In this document: positions 54,302-64,000 of the stretch, piece after piece
How positions within the stretch are numbered: position 1 is the stretch's first letter
Layout of the letters: each line of letters opens with the position of its first letter
Assembly (NCBI GenBank): GCA_918026815.1
Contig: CAKJVC010000083.1
Location: 269,800-333,799, forward strand
Direction: 5' to 3'
DNA: 64,000 nucleotides
From: Chalara sp. BL73
Lineage: Eukaryota; Ascomycota; Leotiomycetes; Helotiales
Notes under the pieces: generated by a model
The model's input: only the letters and a program-made list of their open reading frames with translations
Told to the model about the DNA's origin: nothing
The model's database searches: none
Made by a program: the position numbers and the translations under genes

Positions 54302-55284
54302 TTAATATTTGGTATACCAACCGTTTGCTTTGCGCAAGGCCGTCACGCGTGATTCTACTGATTCGATGGGCTTGTCAATAAGCGTCTGGGGTACCGCGTT
54401 CCACGCCTCCCCGATTCATTTCTTCAATAACTTCACATTCTCTCCATTATTTTTTAATAAATGAATCTCTGGATGATTTCTATTAAGTATAGCTTTCATT
54501 GCACGCTATATGTGTTCAATTGGGTTCATATCGGGAGAATGAACAAGCCAGTCATTACTCAATTTCCGTGCTTCTCCATCCACTCTTGTGACTTTCGCAG
54601 TATGGATTTTCGCGTTATCTTGCTGAAAAAATCGGCCAAGTTCGTAATTAGGAATTAAACTATCTTCAAGAGTTTGAATATGGCTTTTGGCTGAATATCC
54701 TTTGTTTTGAAAGTCTTGATCGTGTTCCATGAAAATAAGTAGTGATTTTCCTCCAGCCAAATACACCTCCATACCATTATAGTAATATCAGGCTTTCCGT
54801 GATCTGCGATATTGACCATTCGACATGCCGTACGTTCGTTACTAAATCTCCAGCACCTACCTGTAGGATTCGATGTATTGTTGGCAATAAAGCACTCGTC
54901 TGAAAACTGTCCCTTTTTGTGTGGTTAACGCTAAGAAAACGGGACAACCCAACGTTACTTACTTTAGTCAATTCTGCCTCGCGACTCCTCCATTCTTTGT
55001 AATATTGAACTCGCTGAAAAATCGCGCGTTGCTTAAGTATATTTGCTTTAATGACTTCCAATGGCGTACGCCTGCAGACCGTATAGCTTTCTTAATGGTG
55101 TTGCGGCAAGGTATGTGTTGCGAACCATATTTCGATAACAGCCAAACCGCGCCGCAATTTCATTTGGAGAATCCCCATTCAAAACAGCAGATATAATAGA
55201 GCATCTTGCTTCTTTAGAAAGAGGCCCTTTAACTTTACGATCGACAATCAACTGGCGAGCAAAATTTTTGCATGGAGTAGCCAT
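54302..55284 (-). pseudogene. Tc1/mariner transposase relic
   Basis: The minus strand encodes, in three frames, an N-terminal helix-turn-helix (MATPCKNFARQLIVDRKV…SPNEIAARFG from 55284), a middle part, and the DDE region (FFQQDNAKIHTA; WLVHSPDMNPIEH). A Tc1 end (…AWNAVPQTLIDKPIES…VTALRKANGWYTKY) stops at 54302. Two frame changes and at least one stop break it. The second and third catalytic residues (D of QQDNA, E of PIEH) are recognisable. About 327 codons is the normal length, so nothing large has been lost. Confidence 0.8.
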
Positions 55285-55718
55285 ATTGTGGTGATGAAAA
55301 AAGTAGGAAGTTTGGTGTTCAACGCGTACGCGTACAGTGGGCACGGCTTGTACAGGGACTGAATAACATAATTTTACGTAATAAAATCTTTCCTCCTCGA
55401 ATGCCCCCACGACGGATAAATCTGACAAAGCAAATCATCAAAGCCCAATCAGAACTTATTGGGTACTCGTACATTTCCTATTCGAGCCATAAAAGCTGAC
55501 CACCAAATCCAGGGTACTATTTCCTCAGTGAAAGTTATCAGCACCACTTGATGTAAAAAGCCAACGAAATGGCCCCCACCTCTCCGTTGGCATGTTGTTG
55601 TGATAATGCGGTGTCAGAATTAGCATCTGCAACAACGAGATGATCGCAGGGTTCACAATTAGATAGGATAGAATTTGGGTGTCTAGACGAGGAGGACACG
55701 TACGGATCGGCAGAGCAA

Positions 55719-56024
55719 CTACTTATTCTTATGCTCTGCATGCCGACATAGAAACCCGGGGCCTGTGAAATACGTGCATAACCGGTACGAGGCGGCCAGT
55801 AGTATCGTATGATTCATATGGTGACTACCGTGCCCGAACGCACCCACCGTCCCCGGTTTCTTCGCATACTGTAAGGTCACGGCACAGGGCGAAGCTGCCA
55901 CCAAACCACCAATAGTATCAGAACCTCTCAACTCTAACTCCAACACTTGGCCTCCGTATTCGATCTGAATATGGAAGGTGTCACAACTCTCCCTTGTAAT
56001 CTTACCATGCATGGTAAGATACAT
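55719..56024 (-). CDS. Hypothetical small protein, uncertain
   Basis: A 101-codon frame with an ATG at 56024, ending 55719. It contains HIQIEYGGQVLELELRGSD and AVTLQYAKKPGTVGAFGHG, which look like ordinary beta-strand protein rather than random translation. I do not recognise a family and see no splice partner. It may be a remnant. A 22-bp perfect palindrome overlaps its first codons (see 55999). Confidence 0.3.
   Translation of the reverse strand: MYLTMHGKITRESCDTFHIQIEYGGQVLELELRGSDTIGGLVAASPCAVTLQYAKKPGTVGAFGHGSHHMNHTILLAASYRLCTYFTGPGFLCRHAEHKNK
55999..56020. repeat. Perfect 22-bp palindrome
   Basis: The centre CTTACCATGCATGGTAAG plus two flanking bases on each side (AT…AT) reads the same on both strands. 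No function is known; it could be a dimeric protein site or chance. Confidence 0.85.
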
Positions 56025-56398
56025 TTCGGCAGACAGCCCAGTGCGTGCCGCCGAGCGCTAAGCCAAAATAGATAAATAAAAAAAATAGACATAAAAGAGA
56101 AAAAAAAAAATTAAAAAATTATCCGGGCCCGCAACCTTATTATACCCTGTCCAGCGTATATCATATCCATATCCATATCTGTTGTAACTACTACCTCCTA
56201 CCTTAGCCAAAAGATTGCAAAAGACGATAGGGGTTGGGGGCTGGACATGAGAATCAGAAGTAGCATCATCTTCCTAACCATCTTCTCTCTCTAGCCAACC
56301 TCTCCCCTTTCTCCGTCTCTTTCTTTCTCTGTTTCTTTTAACTCTATACTTTCCAACCCGCCTACCAACCAGCCAACTCATCCATTCATCCAGCAACC
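56025..56398. promoter_or_regulatory. P450 promoter/leader with CT-rich tract
   Basis: Directly before the ATG at 56399 stands a ~100-bp pyrimidine-rich leader (CTTTCTTTCTCTG…), typical for a fungal 5' UTR. AT-rich sequence lies further upstream. No TATA box is firmly assigned. Confidence 0.45.
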
Positions 56399-58438
56399 AT
56401 GGCGTCCTTGGTTAACGACCTCCTTCAAACCCCCCTCTCCCTCTCCCACATCACCACCCCGGCGCTACTTATCCTCACATGCCTCTTCCTCCTCTCTATC
56501 CGCCGCCCGACCCCTCCTGCAAAAGCACCCAAGCTGCTCTCGTTCTTCGATAACTACCCCATCATCGGGGCCACACGCTTCTTCACCTCGCGCCTCGCGT
56601 TCTTCCACGATGGCATGCGCGCCTCCAAGACGGGGAACTTTTCCTTTTGGATCGGCAAGAATTTCATTGTTGGCTTGTCCGGAGACGAGAGTAGGCGGGT
56701 GTTTTTCCAGAGCTCCCAGTTGGGGATGGCGGAGGGGTACGTGTGCTTGATATATAGATATATATCCTTTTCTCTTCTTTCTTCTTTTTTTTTTCTTTTA
56801 CGTTTTGTAATTTTATTTTTGGACCTAGTCTCGGAACTATGAAGGTGAAGATGACGAGAAAGAAAAGGAGAGGGTTCGAGGCGAGCTGCAAGCTGCGAAG
56901 GATACGTATGCTAATTTGAAATGCCTCAACACAGGTATGTCATTCTCTTTGGCGGCGGTCCGCGGGTCAAGAATGATCAGGGTTCCGAAGTCGTCCAGGA
57001 GGCAGGCTTCCCGCGCTACTTTCTACAGCGAACCTCACACCTCCTCCGCCGCGAGTGTATTACCAGAAGTAAGGAAGCATCCCTGCCATGCCTCTCTCCA
57101 AAACCCATTCATTTTGCTAAAAACAGAGATCTCTCCCAGATATCAGCCCTTTCGTCCACGATATCGAGGCCCGGCTTGACGAGCTTCCCCCCCAGGGTGG
57201 AATGACGGACCCCTTCGTCACCATCTACCAGATCGTGTTCCAGCTCACCATGCGCCAGGTTGGATGCAAAGAGCTCGCCAGCGACATCAAGAAGTTGAAG
57301 CATACACTGAGCCTTTACGAAGCCATCGACAAAAGCACCAATGCTATTAATATCATTTTCCCCTGGCTGCCTACGCCCGCTTTGATAAGACGTACTATTG
57401 CAGGCGGCCAGTTGTATTTCTCTGTCAAGGGCATTATAAACGACCGCAAGAAGACGGGTCGTCGTGAAGACGATGCCTTACAGCATTTGATAGACATGGG
57501 CGACGACATGAACAACATGCTTCAGGTCCGCTCCTCTGCTCCTCCCTTTTTACTCCCCCCCCCCCCCCCTTCCCTTGTAAATATTGTTCCGAACTGACTC
57601 GTGGCTGCTTTTAGTTCAGCATTGGTGTTGTCTTTGCCGGACTGCAGAACACGGGTATTAACGCCGCGTACCTGCTCGCTTATATCGGCACCAGCCGTTA
57701 CTGGTGCGAGCGTGTGCGCGCCGAGCTTGACGGTGTGCTGGACAAGTATGCACCTGACCACACCATGTCATTAACAGAGCGTTTCGCCCTTGTTCCCATC
57801 GAGGGCTGGGAAACAGAGATGCCTCTGCTGGACAACTGTCTCCGGGAGACCATCCGACTGCAGTTGGGAGGAACCATGTATCGTCGAAATATCTCGAGCT
57901 CGGATGTGATTATTGGGAATGAGGTGATTCCTAGTGGTGCTTTTGCGGTATGTTTTTTTTCCCCCCTTTTGTTATTCTTATGGCTGCTTACTGTATAAAA
58001 AGGCCTACCAGGCATCGGATATTCATCAAGATCCGGAAGTATATCCCGAGCCGCTGAAATGGGACCCCGGACGCTATCTCCCAGATCGAGCCGAGGATAA
58101 GAGGAAACCATTCGCCTATGTCGGCTGGGGGGCAGGAAAGTACCCATGTCTTGGTACCCGAGTGAGTGACTTGTTTTTGTTTTTATTCTGTTTTCTCTCT
58201 CTCTCTCTTTTCTTTGTCTCTTATTATTCGGGCTGTTGCTAATGTTTTGATCAAGCTCGCCAAATTAGAGCAGTTTACTATAGTTGCTGTATTCCTCACC
58301 CGATTTGATTTCGACACTTGCGATGATAATGGTGTTCCCTATGATTCTATTCCTCCTCCGGATCTGGACGCCCATGCTTCCGTGAAACCAAAATTTCCAA
58401 TAAGGCTGAGATACAAACCACGAGAATGGAAAGTTTAA
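56399..58438 (+). CDS. Cytochrome P450 (six exons)
   Basis: Exons are 56399-56736, 56935-57068, 57140-57525, 57615-57947, 58003-58161 and 58256-58438 (introns 198, 71, 89, 55, 94 bp), phase-consistent, 510 aa. The N-terminal helix (SLSHITTPALLILTCLFLLSI) is an ER anchor. Further marks are ISPFVHDIEARLDELPPQGG (P450 B/C region), the I-helix FAGLQNTGINAA, ExxR E364-R367 (LRETIR), and the heme loop YVGWGAGKYPCLGTR with C446. It looks like a sterol-demethylase-type (CYP51-related) fungal P450, not a housekeeping CYP51, since it lacks that family's signature spacing that I know; substrate unknown. A C14 run lies in the third intron. Confidence 0.9.
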
Positions 58439-58500
58439 ATTACTTATATCAGCCTAACGATGCATTTTTCTTTCTAGCATGGGATGTGAACTCGTGTTAG

Positions 58501-58922
58501 TGTTACGGCCCTGGCCTTATCTCGCTTAGAGCCCTTTGTGGCTCGGCCCCTGACACTACAGGGCCTCGCTTACACTAGCCCCTTAATAGAACGTGAAATG
58601 CTCAATGATATTCAGAAGGAGTTGGGGGATGCCGTCAGGCTCTCTATTGTTCGCTATGGATAGATAATGAAGTTTATTCTAGCAATGTGTGTGAAAAGTC
58701 TTCAGCGCTAGCGTTCCCCACTACTAGTCAGACATGTCAGCTACCTCTGGATTCTCAAATCCTAACACCCCTGGCCAGTCTCCTGTATATAAAGCAATGC
58801 TTTCCTTCCCTTCTTCCGTCTGTAACATGTTCTCTTCGTTATAACAATTGATAGTCGTTCACACCTTTGAGTCCCTCTTCCTGAGATCTATGGATCGAGA
58901 TCCCTGTTCACCTTGAGTTGCA
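58501..58922 (-). repeat. LTR family B, copy 3, with an internal insertion
   Basis: On the plus strand it runs TGTTACGGCCCTGGCC to CACCTTGAGTTGCA. The outer ~240 bp match the reverse complement of 45418-45654. A ~170-bp segment (~58605-58770) that is absent from the other copies interrupts it and starts or ends in a TGTTAGGATTTGAGAATCC-type string, so it may itself be a short LTR. Confidence 0.7.
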
Positions 58923-60115
58923 GGAGTTTGTCCATGCCTATGTTTGCAAAAAAGAAACTTTGCGAGATAACAATAAGAACCAGGCCAAGACGGCAGGTTC
59001 TTTATTAAAGAAAAAGCAGTACCAATTTAGAGTATCGTTTTACCAGAATAGATCTTTCAGCTTTATCAGAGTCGCTGTCCAGGATTCACGAGAGAGTACG
59101 TTCGGCCACTGGCCGTTAACTCCAAATAGGTTCCCAATGCTGCGGACCTGGTCTTCGATTATAGTTCACCCTTCGAAAAAGAGGCGTATGTCCAGCCAGT
59201 GGGGGAGGGCGAGGATAAGCAGAATGAAAAGTCTCTCTTCGACTAGGCGGCTTGCTCGAGACATGCAGGTCTACTACAGCAGACTTTGTTTTCATGATGG
59301 AGGAGAATACCGATGTGGCTCGAGGGTGTTACCGACGGACAATGCGGGGCCTTCACGCTCTTTCCGCAAAGATGGAAGAGATGCAAAAGACCATACAGAC
59401 GGTAGGCATACACTTTATCTGATCTTGAATTCGAGAATAACCAGTTTCTCAGCACCGGACTGCAAGTCCCCCATATCCAACACAAGCGCTCTCTCACTAT
59501 TTTCAAAGTGCCCGCACAACATTATATATAAGAAATTGAGTGGCATGTAGCTTCAGTCTTTTGACCCTGCCTCTTTATGCGGAGAAATATCTCGGGCAGA
59601 CGAGTGAACACAGCAGTCGGTATATTATAACTCGATGCTCATAATCCTACTGCAACTCTTGCTTACCACCATCCCGTCTACTCGCCGTCCCCTAGTTATC
59701 GACGATTATAAACAATCATCTTCATATCCTTACTATACACTCCAATGATTATCCCCCCCCCTTCTTCCTCACTAGTCGCCCATTGAGCGAGGGGTAAGAA
59801 TACACTGATGGCGGAAAATGCATGCTACACTCAAGCACTCGTCTTTCCATCGGCTCAAAACCAGGCATCGTGAAGTGGCTAGATTATCATTGAGAAGCGA
59901 TACTGGACATTCATCAGGATCGACTTATGAAGACTATGCCGAGAGAACAGAGCCCATTAGACTTAAATAAGCGTGCTTATTTATATATGATATGCTTAAT
60001 AGTTTCCCCTAGCCTTGTAAGATTATCTATAAGACCTAAAGTACCTGAAAATTCGCTAACTAATGCTTTTTTTTTCTGTTATAATTGAGGAGGGTCCCCG
60101 TTCTGAGACATTTTC
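58923..60115. other. Gene-free stretch
   Basis: A 210-codon plus frame (58918-59550) starts inside the LTR and has no domain; it is likely decayed element body. The rest, up to the hydrolase stop, holds AT-rich 3' flank only. Confidence 0.4.
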
Positions 60116-62032
60116 TTAGGGTATAGGCCGCTTGATTCTGGGCAGAACCAGCTTTCCATGAGACATAATAGTATTCTTCCCACCAAACCTTTCAGGGTTC
60201 CGCTCACCTCCATCATGCCGCATGGGCGGTATGGTACTCGCAGTATTCTGGGCACCAATCTCCAAAGAGAGTTTCTGGCCCTTTTCAAAGAGGAATGCTG
60301 CCGGCAGGAAGGGGATGGTCACTGAATAAACCTTGCCCTTTTCGACGGCAGAACGCGGAACGAGAGGCTGCGAGGGCACCTTGACCCGTTGTGCCTTGAA
60401 CCCCGCATGCACTTCTTCCCGATGGGAAAGCCGGAAAAATCCTTTAGCAAAATGCTCATTTGGCTCACTGTGGTTTCCTTCTAAAATGATGACTTTACCA
60501 TCTTCGTCGAATGCTCGAAGCGCGAGGAAAATATCTTGATCTTCCGCTTCCGTGGCAACTTCGAGTTCCACGTAAGGCGTACCCATCAGTTCGAAAGATT
60601 CGGTGAAGTTGGACTCCAGCTCAAAAGTTATTGTCCCGGTTAAGCCTTCATACACAAAGCTCTTCCTTTCACCGACTTGCTGATTGAGGCTTAGAGACTG
60701 GGATGGCGTGAGGAAGAAGGCCACATTTTCAGCATCTGGAGGAGGAAAAGCCTCCTCTCCCTCGCGATAAAACGTACCTGTGCTCCGATGCTGAAGCAAA
60801 CGAATGCGAGGAACTGAAAGAATCCCAGAGTCCTTGTCTCCCTTTAGGAAATGGTCGAGAAACATTTTCTGAAGTACAACATGATCCTTGTCGTGATACG
60901 AAGCTAGATGATTTCCTGTATGCATTTCTAGCCATTTCTGTTTTGAAGAGATGCTGTTATATGCAATGATGTTGCCGGGAAGGTGAAGCTCGCAGTCGGT
61001 CCAGTTCCCTGCAAGGTAGAACGGAACCTCAATATCAGACAGTTGGCGCGTTTCCTTCAAAATTTTCCATGTCGCACCATCCGGATATTCGTCCTTTGAC
61101 ACCAGAGTAGGATAATCTGCCCGGTTGGCTGCGAGCTGTTCCCGGTTCAGTCTTCCGTTGGCCCTGCCGGCTTGGTATGGAAGCACAATATTGTTATACC
61201 AATGAGGCTGAAATTTGGCTCCGAGGATGCCGCCTTTTCGGTCTGCTTGATATTTATCAACGGCCGCTTCATATGAGACAACGCAAGTCAGGTGCGGTGG
61301 TTTCCGCATGGCGGCCCAATAGCCGGACATGCCATAATAGCTGATACCACTCAACCCTACCTTACCAGAAGACCATGACTGTACGCCGGCCCATTCTATA
61401 ACATCATACAAATCTATGTAGCATGAAGTTAGTTCAAATGCTCATTCAGCTCAACCCTCTAAAGGCTGTGCCCGCATCTTCCGCATGGCCGCAGCGATAG
61501 GTTTACTCACCTTGGCTCTCGGCATCTGCTTGGAGTTGAAGGGAACGTTCCATGCCGAAAGGATCCAGACGTCCTTGGCTGCCTCCAATACCACGACTAT
61601 CTACTCTTACCACGGCGTAGCCGTATTCCTTTGTCTATCACGGCATTAGCTGCAGCCGAATAATCCCGGGGAAAGGATGCGAAGCCAATAATCAGCACAA
61701 GTTCACACATAGTCACTACTCACCCATATGATAGGATCAGACACCTCAAAGCATGCATCAGGTCCCAAGGGTTTAATGCGTCTGTACATGTCGGCGTACA
61801 TTGACGTTGAAGGGAGCCCAAACTCTAGCACGGGAATGTCCTTGCCATAGGGACCCAGGCTGCAAATCACAGGCACCTTGCTGCCGTCTTTAGATGCGGA
61901 GAACGGTAGGAAGACATCCGCGCATAGTTCGGTGCCATCACGCATCTTGATGTAGAGATGTTTAATTCGTGTGTACCCTTCTATGTCGAGAGTACTGGTG
62001 GGGTACTTGACATTTTGTTGAATCTCCACCAT
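60116..62032 (-). CDS. CocE/NonD-family serine hydrolase (peptidase S15-like)
   Basis: Exons are 62032-61724, 61634-61511 and 61413-60116 (introns 89, 97 bp), in frame, 576 aa. The alpha/beta-hydrolase half shows RDGTELCADVFLPF, the GYAVVRVDSRGIGGSQG strand, and the nucleophile elbow GLSGISYYGMS with S169. D284 in LAGNWTDCELHLPG is the likely acid, and His is in the EMHTGNHLASYH segment (~309-318). The C-terminal part (FELMGTPYVELEVATEAEDQ…, then …GQKLSLEIGAQN) is the jelly-roll X-Pro dipeptidyl-peptidase domain. Length fits the family (~550-600 aa). Such enzymes cut esters or X-Pro peptides; the substrate here is unknown. It is cytosolic by lack of signal peptide. Confidence 0.9.
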
Positions 62033-62402
62033 GATGTTGTGGTTGGAAATAAAAGAACTGGGAGGTTTGTTTTCGGGTAAACTATTACCTCACTAGTTAG
62101 GAGAGGAGCAAAGAGTCGAATCAGGTTGGTAGGCACATCAATTGGGGATATCAAAAAGTTATATGGGTTGGGGCGAACTCAGAGGCCGTCCTATCGAGGT
62201 GCATATGGATCCACGTGAGCGGGACAATATCATTGGGGCCATTAGAGTTCTACTGTGAGGAGCTGCCCCACTTGCACGAACTTGGTAGCGGAGTTCTCAC
62301 ACTCGGATATCCCGCGTTGACTGGGTTCACCAACTGTTTCTACCCGATTCCGACATTGCCGACAGGCTAATGTGCATACTGCATTTTTGTCTGCTTGATA
62401 GA
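62033..62402. other. Intergenic
   Basis: This is the hydrolase promoter side. No gene or clear repeat is seen before the solo LTR at 62403. Confidence 0.4.
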
Positions 62403-62594
62403 TGCAGGAAGTAGAGGTTTACGGATCCATATACGACCCACCAGGTCACGTGGTACGCACCACCCCCATTTTGTAGAATCTAGAGTAGAACCTAATACAA
62501 CAACAATTATTACCATATCCATCAAGACCAAGAGCGTGGCCTACAAAGTAGAGCTACGCCTTTTGCCCCGTGGAAGGTAAGACCTGTACCAACA
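62403..62594 (-). mobile_element. Solo LTR family A with 5-bp target duplication
   Basis: It runs TGCAGGAAGTAG to TGTACCAACA (192 bp). The target ATAGA is duplicated at 62398-62402 and 62595-62599. It is colinear with the 44290 copy, which supports a single young LTR family. Confidence 0.93.
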
Positions 62595-62975
62595 ATAGAC
62601 GGTCGTAAAGGCCGCTGGTCTCGTTCATGTATGTGTGACTCCCTGGGAAGCTACGTTTAAGCACTAGATAATAATGAACTACTGTAGGCTGCATTCCATC
62701 TCCACTGTATACTATTAACAAAGGCACCACTTACGGCTCGAATCGACGTAAATTAGTCTCATTACCCGGAAAATACAAACTGCTATCTCATCGGTGTCGA
62801 ACGCGTCACTCCACCACGTAACATCACTTAAAAGCCCACGATCTGTAGTTGCAAAAGTGTCTTATTACTTGGAAAGAGATTGCCAAATTAAATATCCAAG
62901 AGAGCCACCAGCCAAACGCATCCGTATTCCGTGAGGGGATCCAGCTCCCCGCCTCCGCAACCCGATAGGACGTTG
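62595..62975. other. Intergenic
   Basis: This is the 3' flank of the terminal transcription-factor gene and the right flank of the solo LTR. No gene is seen. Confidence 0.4.
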
Positions 62976-64000
62976 TTACATAAATGTTGTTGTAGCACAG
63001 GGCTGATTAACGAGCCAACCACTCTCGTCTGGTGCCAAGTCTCGCTGAACATGAAGCAAGAACTCTCCCAGTCCATTTAAGTCCATGCCAAACTCAGGGG
63101 CTGTGTGGTTAGAAAATATGCTGGATAAGCTATCGCTCCCATTGGAGCCATTTCCATTATACCACGTGTTGCAAAGCTCGAGTTCGGCCTGTAGCCTGCC
63201 AAGGGAGTCGGTTGATGGTGAAGTGATTGGATGACCGTCTCCTTCTGCGACATTTATTTCGCTTTCAGTGCCGAGATTTATAGATCCTTGTCGATCCGGG
63301 GGTTTGAAGGTGGTATAAAAGGGTCAAAAGTCCATGACCGGAATTGGTCGAAATGAGATGTAGCAAAATTCAGGCTTCCTTCCGGCAAAACATCCGTGTT
63401 TGGCTCCGCAGTCAACAGACGATCACTAGTGTTGTCAGGACAAATGGGCTGATGCTCACCCGCATTAGGGGCAGTTCTGTCAGGACGTGGCTTGCCCTGA
63501 TTCTGCTGTTTACGCTTCCTCTGTCGGTTTTCCCACTTGTCCAGGAATTTCCGAACAACCCGTGCGCAGCGTTTCGCGGCCTCTAGTTCAATCTGGTCGA
63601 AGATTTTCATGCTGAGTTCGCAAAAGCTCACGAGATCCCTTCGTTCTTTGGTCTCCGCCCGTGACACTGAGTCTTGGGTAGCCGGCGGCGAGGTTGCTGT
63701 TTGGCTTGCATTGCTTCCGTTATCCTCCTCGATCATCCTCGTCAACAATACGAGCGTCGACTGCAAGCAATAAAAACAATAATAGCTCCACCGTCTCAAG
63801 CTCGGTGCGAGGTTGAAGAGGGCGTGAATGTGACTGATCATATCACACGCTGCGTCGATACATGAGGCTTTGTACAGGTCTTCTTGCTGCTTGTACTGGT
63901 AAGAGCTGTGATCGCTAGGTTCAGCCGGAGATTTATATAGGAAACTTCGCAATAAGATTATCATAGCTAGGTTGTAGTCTAAGCGGTCGAGATTTAGTCA
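62976..64000 (-). CDS. Fungal-specific transcription factor, C-terminal part only
   Basis: The minus frame enters from the right edge and includes LDRLDYNLAMIILLRSFLY, DMISHIHALFNLAPSLRRWSYYCFYCLQS and TRMIEEDN, the pattern at the end of the fungal TF middle-homology region. It is followed by a Lys/Arg-rich, Pro-rich tail. A stop in this frame stands at ~63278. The neighbouring frame carries ~100 further codons of protein-like sequence (DRQGSINLGTES…QCATTT-like end) to a stop at 62976. Either a one-base slip near 63300 (CCCCC) or an unseen intron links them. The DNA-binding part lies outside the window. No start is visible. Confidence 0.65.

Noticed and set aside
54258..55353. Terminal inverted repeats for the Tc1/mariner relic
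   Set aside because: TACAGGCTTG on the left and TACAAGCCGT on the right begin alike but do not pair convincingly beyond a few bases.
45666..58438. A complete secondary-metabolite cluster
   Set aside because: No PKS, NRPS, terpene cyclase or DMAT gene is present in the window; only tailoring-type genes are seen, so I kept it as a weak possibility.
58918..59550. 210-codon plus ORF after LTR-B
   Set aside because: It begins inside the LTR and shows no gag or pol motif; likely chance frame in element debris.
1..64000. Starship (DUF3435 tyrosine recombinase) cargo region
   Set aside because: HET genes and mixed cargo made me look for a captain gene; no tyrosine-recombinase frame or matching ends were found in the window.
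1..64000. CRISPR array, rRNA or tRNA genes, bacterial-type operators or terminators
   Set aside because: The gene structures are eukaryotic, and I saw no regularly spaced repeats and no convincing tRNA cloverleaf or rRNA sequence.

Overview
This window is nuclear DNA of a filamentous ascomycete (Pezizomycotina). The signs are short introns (mostly 45-110 bp) with GT/AG ends, four HET-domain genes, a Zn2Cys6 regulator with a paired cysteine finger, an RTA1 transporter, 14-TM MFS and P450 genes, and transposon relics whose stop codons are mainly TAA/TAG, as expected after repeat-induced C-to-T decay. All exon models were assembled by hand from splice signals and phase. Eight multi-exon genes close in frame over two to ten exons, which supports them strongly.

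Left third (1-28 kb), a self/non-self and cell-death island. A HET gene runs off the left edge (1-1145). A C2H2-finger/pseudokinase gene (4784-8452, minus) is divergent from a DUF7580-like/subtilisin (S8) gene (8876-11832, plus). That gene is tail-to-tail, with 1 nt between the stop codons, with a 282-aa candidate gasdermin-like pore former (11834-12682, minus). The protease/pore-former pair resembles the HET-Q2/HET-Q1 arrangement known from Podospora and is the most interesting content here. Two more HET genes follow, one broken by a single TGA (13522-15912) and one intact (17759-19708). A large trypsin-like protein with a Cys in the nucleophile position and two C-terminal membrane helices (23135-26664) is divergent from another conserved membrane-anchored fungal protein (27020-28278).

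Middle (28-45 kb): a hypothetical gene, a Zn2Cys6 regulator divergent from an RTA1-like membrane protein, then a transposon zone (hAT, MULE and several LTR families), a fourth HET gene (38519-40593), a frameshifted kinase-like gene (40950-41860), and an HNH-nuclease gene broken by LTR insertions and point lesions (43112-45013).

Right third (45-64 kb), metabolic genes: a DHA2 MFS transporter, a ten-exon P450, a DUF4267-like membrane protein, a rhodopsin-like integral membrane protein, a Tc1/mariner relic, a six-exon P450, a CocE/NonD hydrolase, and the 3' part of a fungal transcription factor running off the right edge. No core synthase (PKS, NRPS, terpene) is visible, so a biosynthetic cluster is only a possibility.

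Repeats: a ~190-bp LTR family has three solo copies each flanked by a perfect 5-bp target duplication (43213, 44290, 62403). At least four other LTR-like families recur. Stretches between 15.9-17.7, 19.7-23.1, 28.3-30.0 and 34.9-38.3 kb are gene-poor and mostly degraded repeats. No rRNA, tRNA or CRISPR was found.
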